Assembly: GCA_019120475.1 (NCBI GenBank)
Contig: DWVA01000152.1
Location: 1-7,431 of the forward strand
DNA length: 7,431 nucleotides
Direction of reading: 5' to 3'
Origin: Candidatus Blautia intestinipullorum
Lineage (GTDB): Bacteria; Bacillota; Clostridia; Lachnospirales; Lachnospiraceae
Positions 6,341 to 7,431 of the stretch are shown one piece after another. Positions within the stretch are counted from its first letter, which is position 1. Each line of letters begins with the position of its first letter. Both the position numbers and the translations under genes were made by a program. Under the pieces are notes generated by a model. It was not told the origin of the DNA and did no database searches. It worked only from the letters and a program-made list of their open reading frames with translations.

Positions 6341-7060
6341 TCAGAGAGGTTCCTTTAAAGGTGTTCCTGCTTTCCGGGGATAACGGGCCGGACATAAGCC
6401 GGTTTTCTCGATCACCACCAGGGAACGCTGTATTTCTGAATCAGGAAGAGAAAAATAAATAATATCCTTTATTTCTCCTCCCAGAATTTTAATTGCCTTT
6501 TCTGCCTGCTGCGCTTCTTCTTTTACTGCTCCCGATTTGTAGGAAATAAAATATCCTCCCTTTTTTACATAGGGAAGGCAGTATTCGGAAAGAGTAGCCA
6601 GATTGGACACAGCTCTTGAAACGCAGAGATCGAAGGATTCTCTGTAATCTTTTTTTCTGGCGTATTCTTCCGCCCGTCCGTGAACTGCAGTAATCTCTTC
6701 AAGATTCAAAAGCCTGAAAGTTTCCTCCAGAAAATTCACTCTTTTTTTAAGAGAATCCAGAAGGCAGGATTTCAAATGGGGAAAAGCAATTTTCAACGGG
6801 ATTCCGGGAAATCCGGCTCCTGTTCCCACATCTATCATATTTTCTGTTTTTGCCATGTCCACAGCCTTCACACAAGCCAGACTGTCCAGGAAGTGCTTGA
6901 CCAGCACTTCCTGAAACTCTGTGATTCCGGTAAGATTCATCACTTTATTTTTTTCTATTAGAAATTCATAAAAATCCGTAAACTGTTTTTTCTGAGCATC
7001 GTTCAATGTAACTTTAAGCTGCCTGCAGCCCTGCTCCAATGTACTTAGATCATAGCTCAT
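6341..7060 (-). CDS. rsmG: 16S rRNA (guanine-N7) methyltransferase RsmG
   Basis: A 239-residue cytoplasmic enzyme, the normal family length, that methylates N7 of a guanine in the 530 loop of 16S rRNA using S-adenosylmethionine. Family landmarks: MNLTGI (41-46), HFLDSL (56-61), the SAM-binding glycine-rich DVGTGAGFPGIPL (77-89), SLKKRVNFL (103-111), SRAV (148-151) and the closing RYPRKAGTP (226-234). I chose the ATG at 7060: it fits the family N-terminus and has AAGGAG upstream, though at a long spacing of 12 bases. The open frame reaches a GTG 12 codons earlier (7096) with no ribosome site. It lies 39 bases after mnmG, the usual order near the origin in Firmicutes. No clear terminator follows, so read-through into the ABC operon is possible. 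Confidence 0.95.
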   Translation of the reverse strand: MSYDLSTLEQGCRQLKVTLNDAQKKQFTDFYEFLIEKNKVMNLTGITEFQEVLVKHFLDSLACVKAVDMAKTENMIDVGTGAGFPGIPLKIAFPHLKSCLLDSLKKRVNFLEETFRLLNLEEITAVHGRAEEYARKKDYRESFDLCVSRAVSNLATLSEYCLPYVKKGGYFISYKSGAVKEEAQQAEKAIKILGGEIKDIIYFSLPDSEIQRSLVVIEKTGLCPARYPRKAGTPLKEPL

Positions 7061-7099
7061 TTTGACTGTTTTCTCCTTATGCCTAATTTTTTCCACATT

Positions 7100-7431
7100 T
7101 TATGATTCTTTTGCGGATTTTCTCCGGTACTGTTCCAGATAGACAAGAAGAACAGAAATATCAGCCGGAGATACGCCTGAAATCCTGGATGCCTGTCCGA
7201 TAGATACCGGCCGGAAAGCTTCCAGTTTCTGCCTTGCCTCTGTACGCAGGCTTCCTACTTTCTCATAATCCAGATCTTCCGGAATCTTCTTTGATTCCAG
7301 CTTTTTAAACTGCTCCACCTGTTTCATCTGTCTTTTGATGTAGCCTTCATATTTTAAATTGATTTCCACCTGCTGCTTCACATCCCAGGGAAGATCCGGA
7401 CGATCCTTATCCACAGGAGCAAGATCCTCAT
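7100..7431 (-). CDS. mnmG: tRNA modification enzyme MnmG (GidA), C-terminal part
   Basis: About 110 codons of the C-terminal end; the gene continues beyond the right edge of the window. The full enzyme is FAD-dependent and, with the GTPase MnmE, installs the carboxymethylaminomethyl-type group on wobble uridine 34 of certain tRNAs. Diagnostic segments here are KYEGYIKRQ, IPEDLDY, LRTEARQKL and RPVSIGQASRISGVSPADIS, all from the C-terminal domain that contacts MnmE and tRNA. The FAD-binding part lies outside the window. The frame is open to the window edge, so the apparent GTG at 7414 is an internal Val codon, not a start. rsmG follows on the same strand and is probably co-transcribed. Confidence 0.95.
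   Translation of the reverse strand, partial: EDLAPVDKDRPDLPWDVKQQVEINLKYEGYIKRQMKQVEQFKKLESKKIPEDLDYEKVGSLRTEARQKLEAFRPVSIGQASRISGVSPADISVLLVYLEQYRRKSAKES

Noticed and set aside
6165..6395. N-terminal extension of the ABC ATPase frame by 77 codons.
   Set aside because: It overlaps the end of rsmG and the leader hairpins, has no resemblance to ABC ATPases, and a strong ribosome site with GTG stands exactly at the family start.
7407..7415. TTATCCACA, a perfect DnaA-box consensus, with a relaxed match TTTTCCACA at 7089-7097.
   Set aside because: The perfect match lies in mnmG coding sequence (codons for Val-Asp-Lys) and stands alone; there is no box cluster or AT-rich unwinding element, so it does not indicate an origin here.

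Overview
The window looks like chromosomal DNA of a low-to-moderate-GC Firmicute, most likely a Lachnospiraceae-type gut Clostridium relative. The grounds are the codon use, the strong AGGAGG-type ribosome binding sites, the tRNA/rRNA-modification pair mnmG-rsmG, and a four-gene ABC transporter operon ending in a DUF4340 protein, a combination I associate with Clostridia. The genus cannot be fixed from the sequence alone. mnmG and rsmG normally sit close to the replication origin in Firmicutes, so oriC is probably beyond the right end of the window; this is inference from gene order, and no origin is visible here.

Layout, right to left on the minus strand. First comes the 3' part of mnmG, cut by the window edge, then complete rsmG. 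A structured intergenic region of about 176 bases follows (6165-6340), then four tightly packed genes: an ABC ATPase, a multi-pass ABC-2 permease, a GldG-like membrane-anchored auxiliary protein, and a DUF4340 protein. The three junctions within the ABC operon are an ATGA overlap, a stop codon fused to the next Shine-Dalgarno, and a TAATG overlap. At the left end one gene runs on the plus strand, a membrane-anchored alpha/beta hydrolase with its own clear sigma-A promoter. A strong hairpin terminator shared by both directions (1164-1204) separates it from the converging ABC operon.

How the genes fit together. The ATPase should energise the permease from the cytoplasm. The GldG-like and DUF4340 proteins each have an N-terminal membrane anchor and a large domain predicted to lie outside the membrane, so the four products probably form one envelope complex. 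This arrangement resembles the GldA/GldF/GldG machinery of Bacteroidetes, but its substrate in Clostridia is not known to me and the sequence does not reveal it. The hydrolase is not obviously connected, apart from also being predicted to act outside the membrane.

The points most worth a second look are the leader of the ABC operon (two perfect inverted repeats, a possible 24-codon leader ORF whose stop overlaps the GTG start of the ATPase, and helically spaced TTGTGA repeats), the three-module build of the DUF4340 protein with an extremely acidic insert in its middle module, and the position of the operon directly after rsmG where noc/parA/parB often lie. I saw no tRNA or rRNA gene, CRISPR array, insertion sequence or phage gene.
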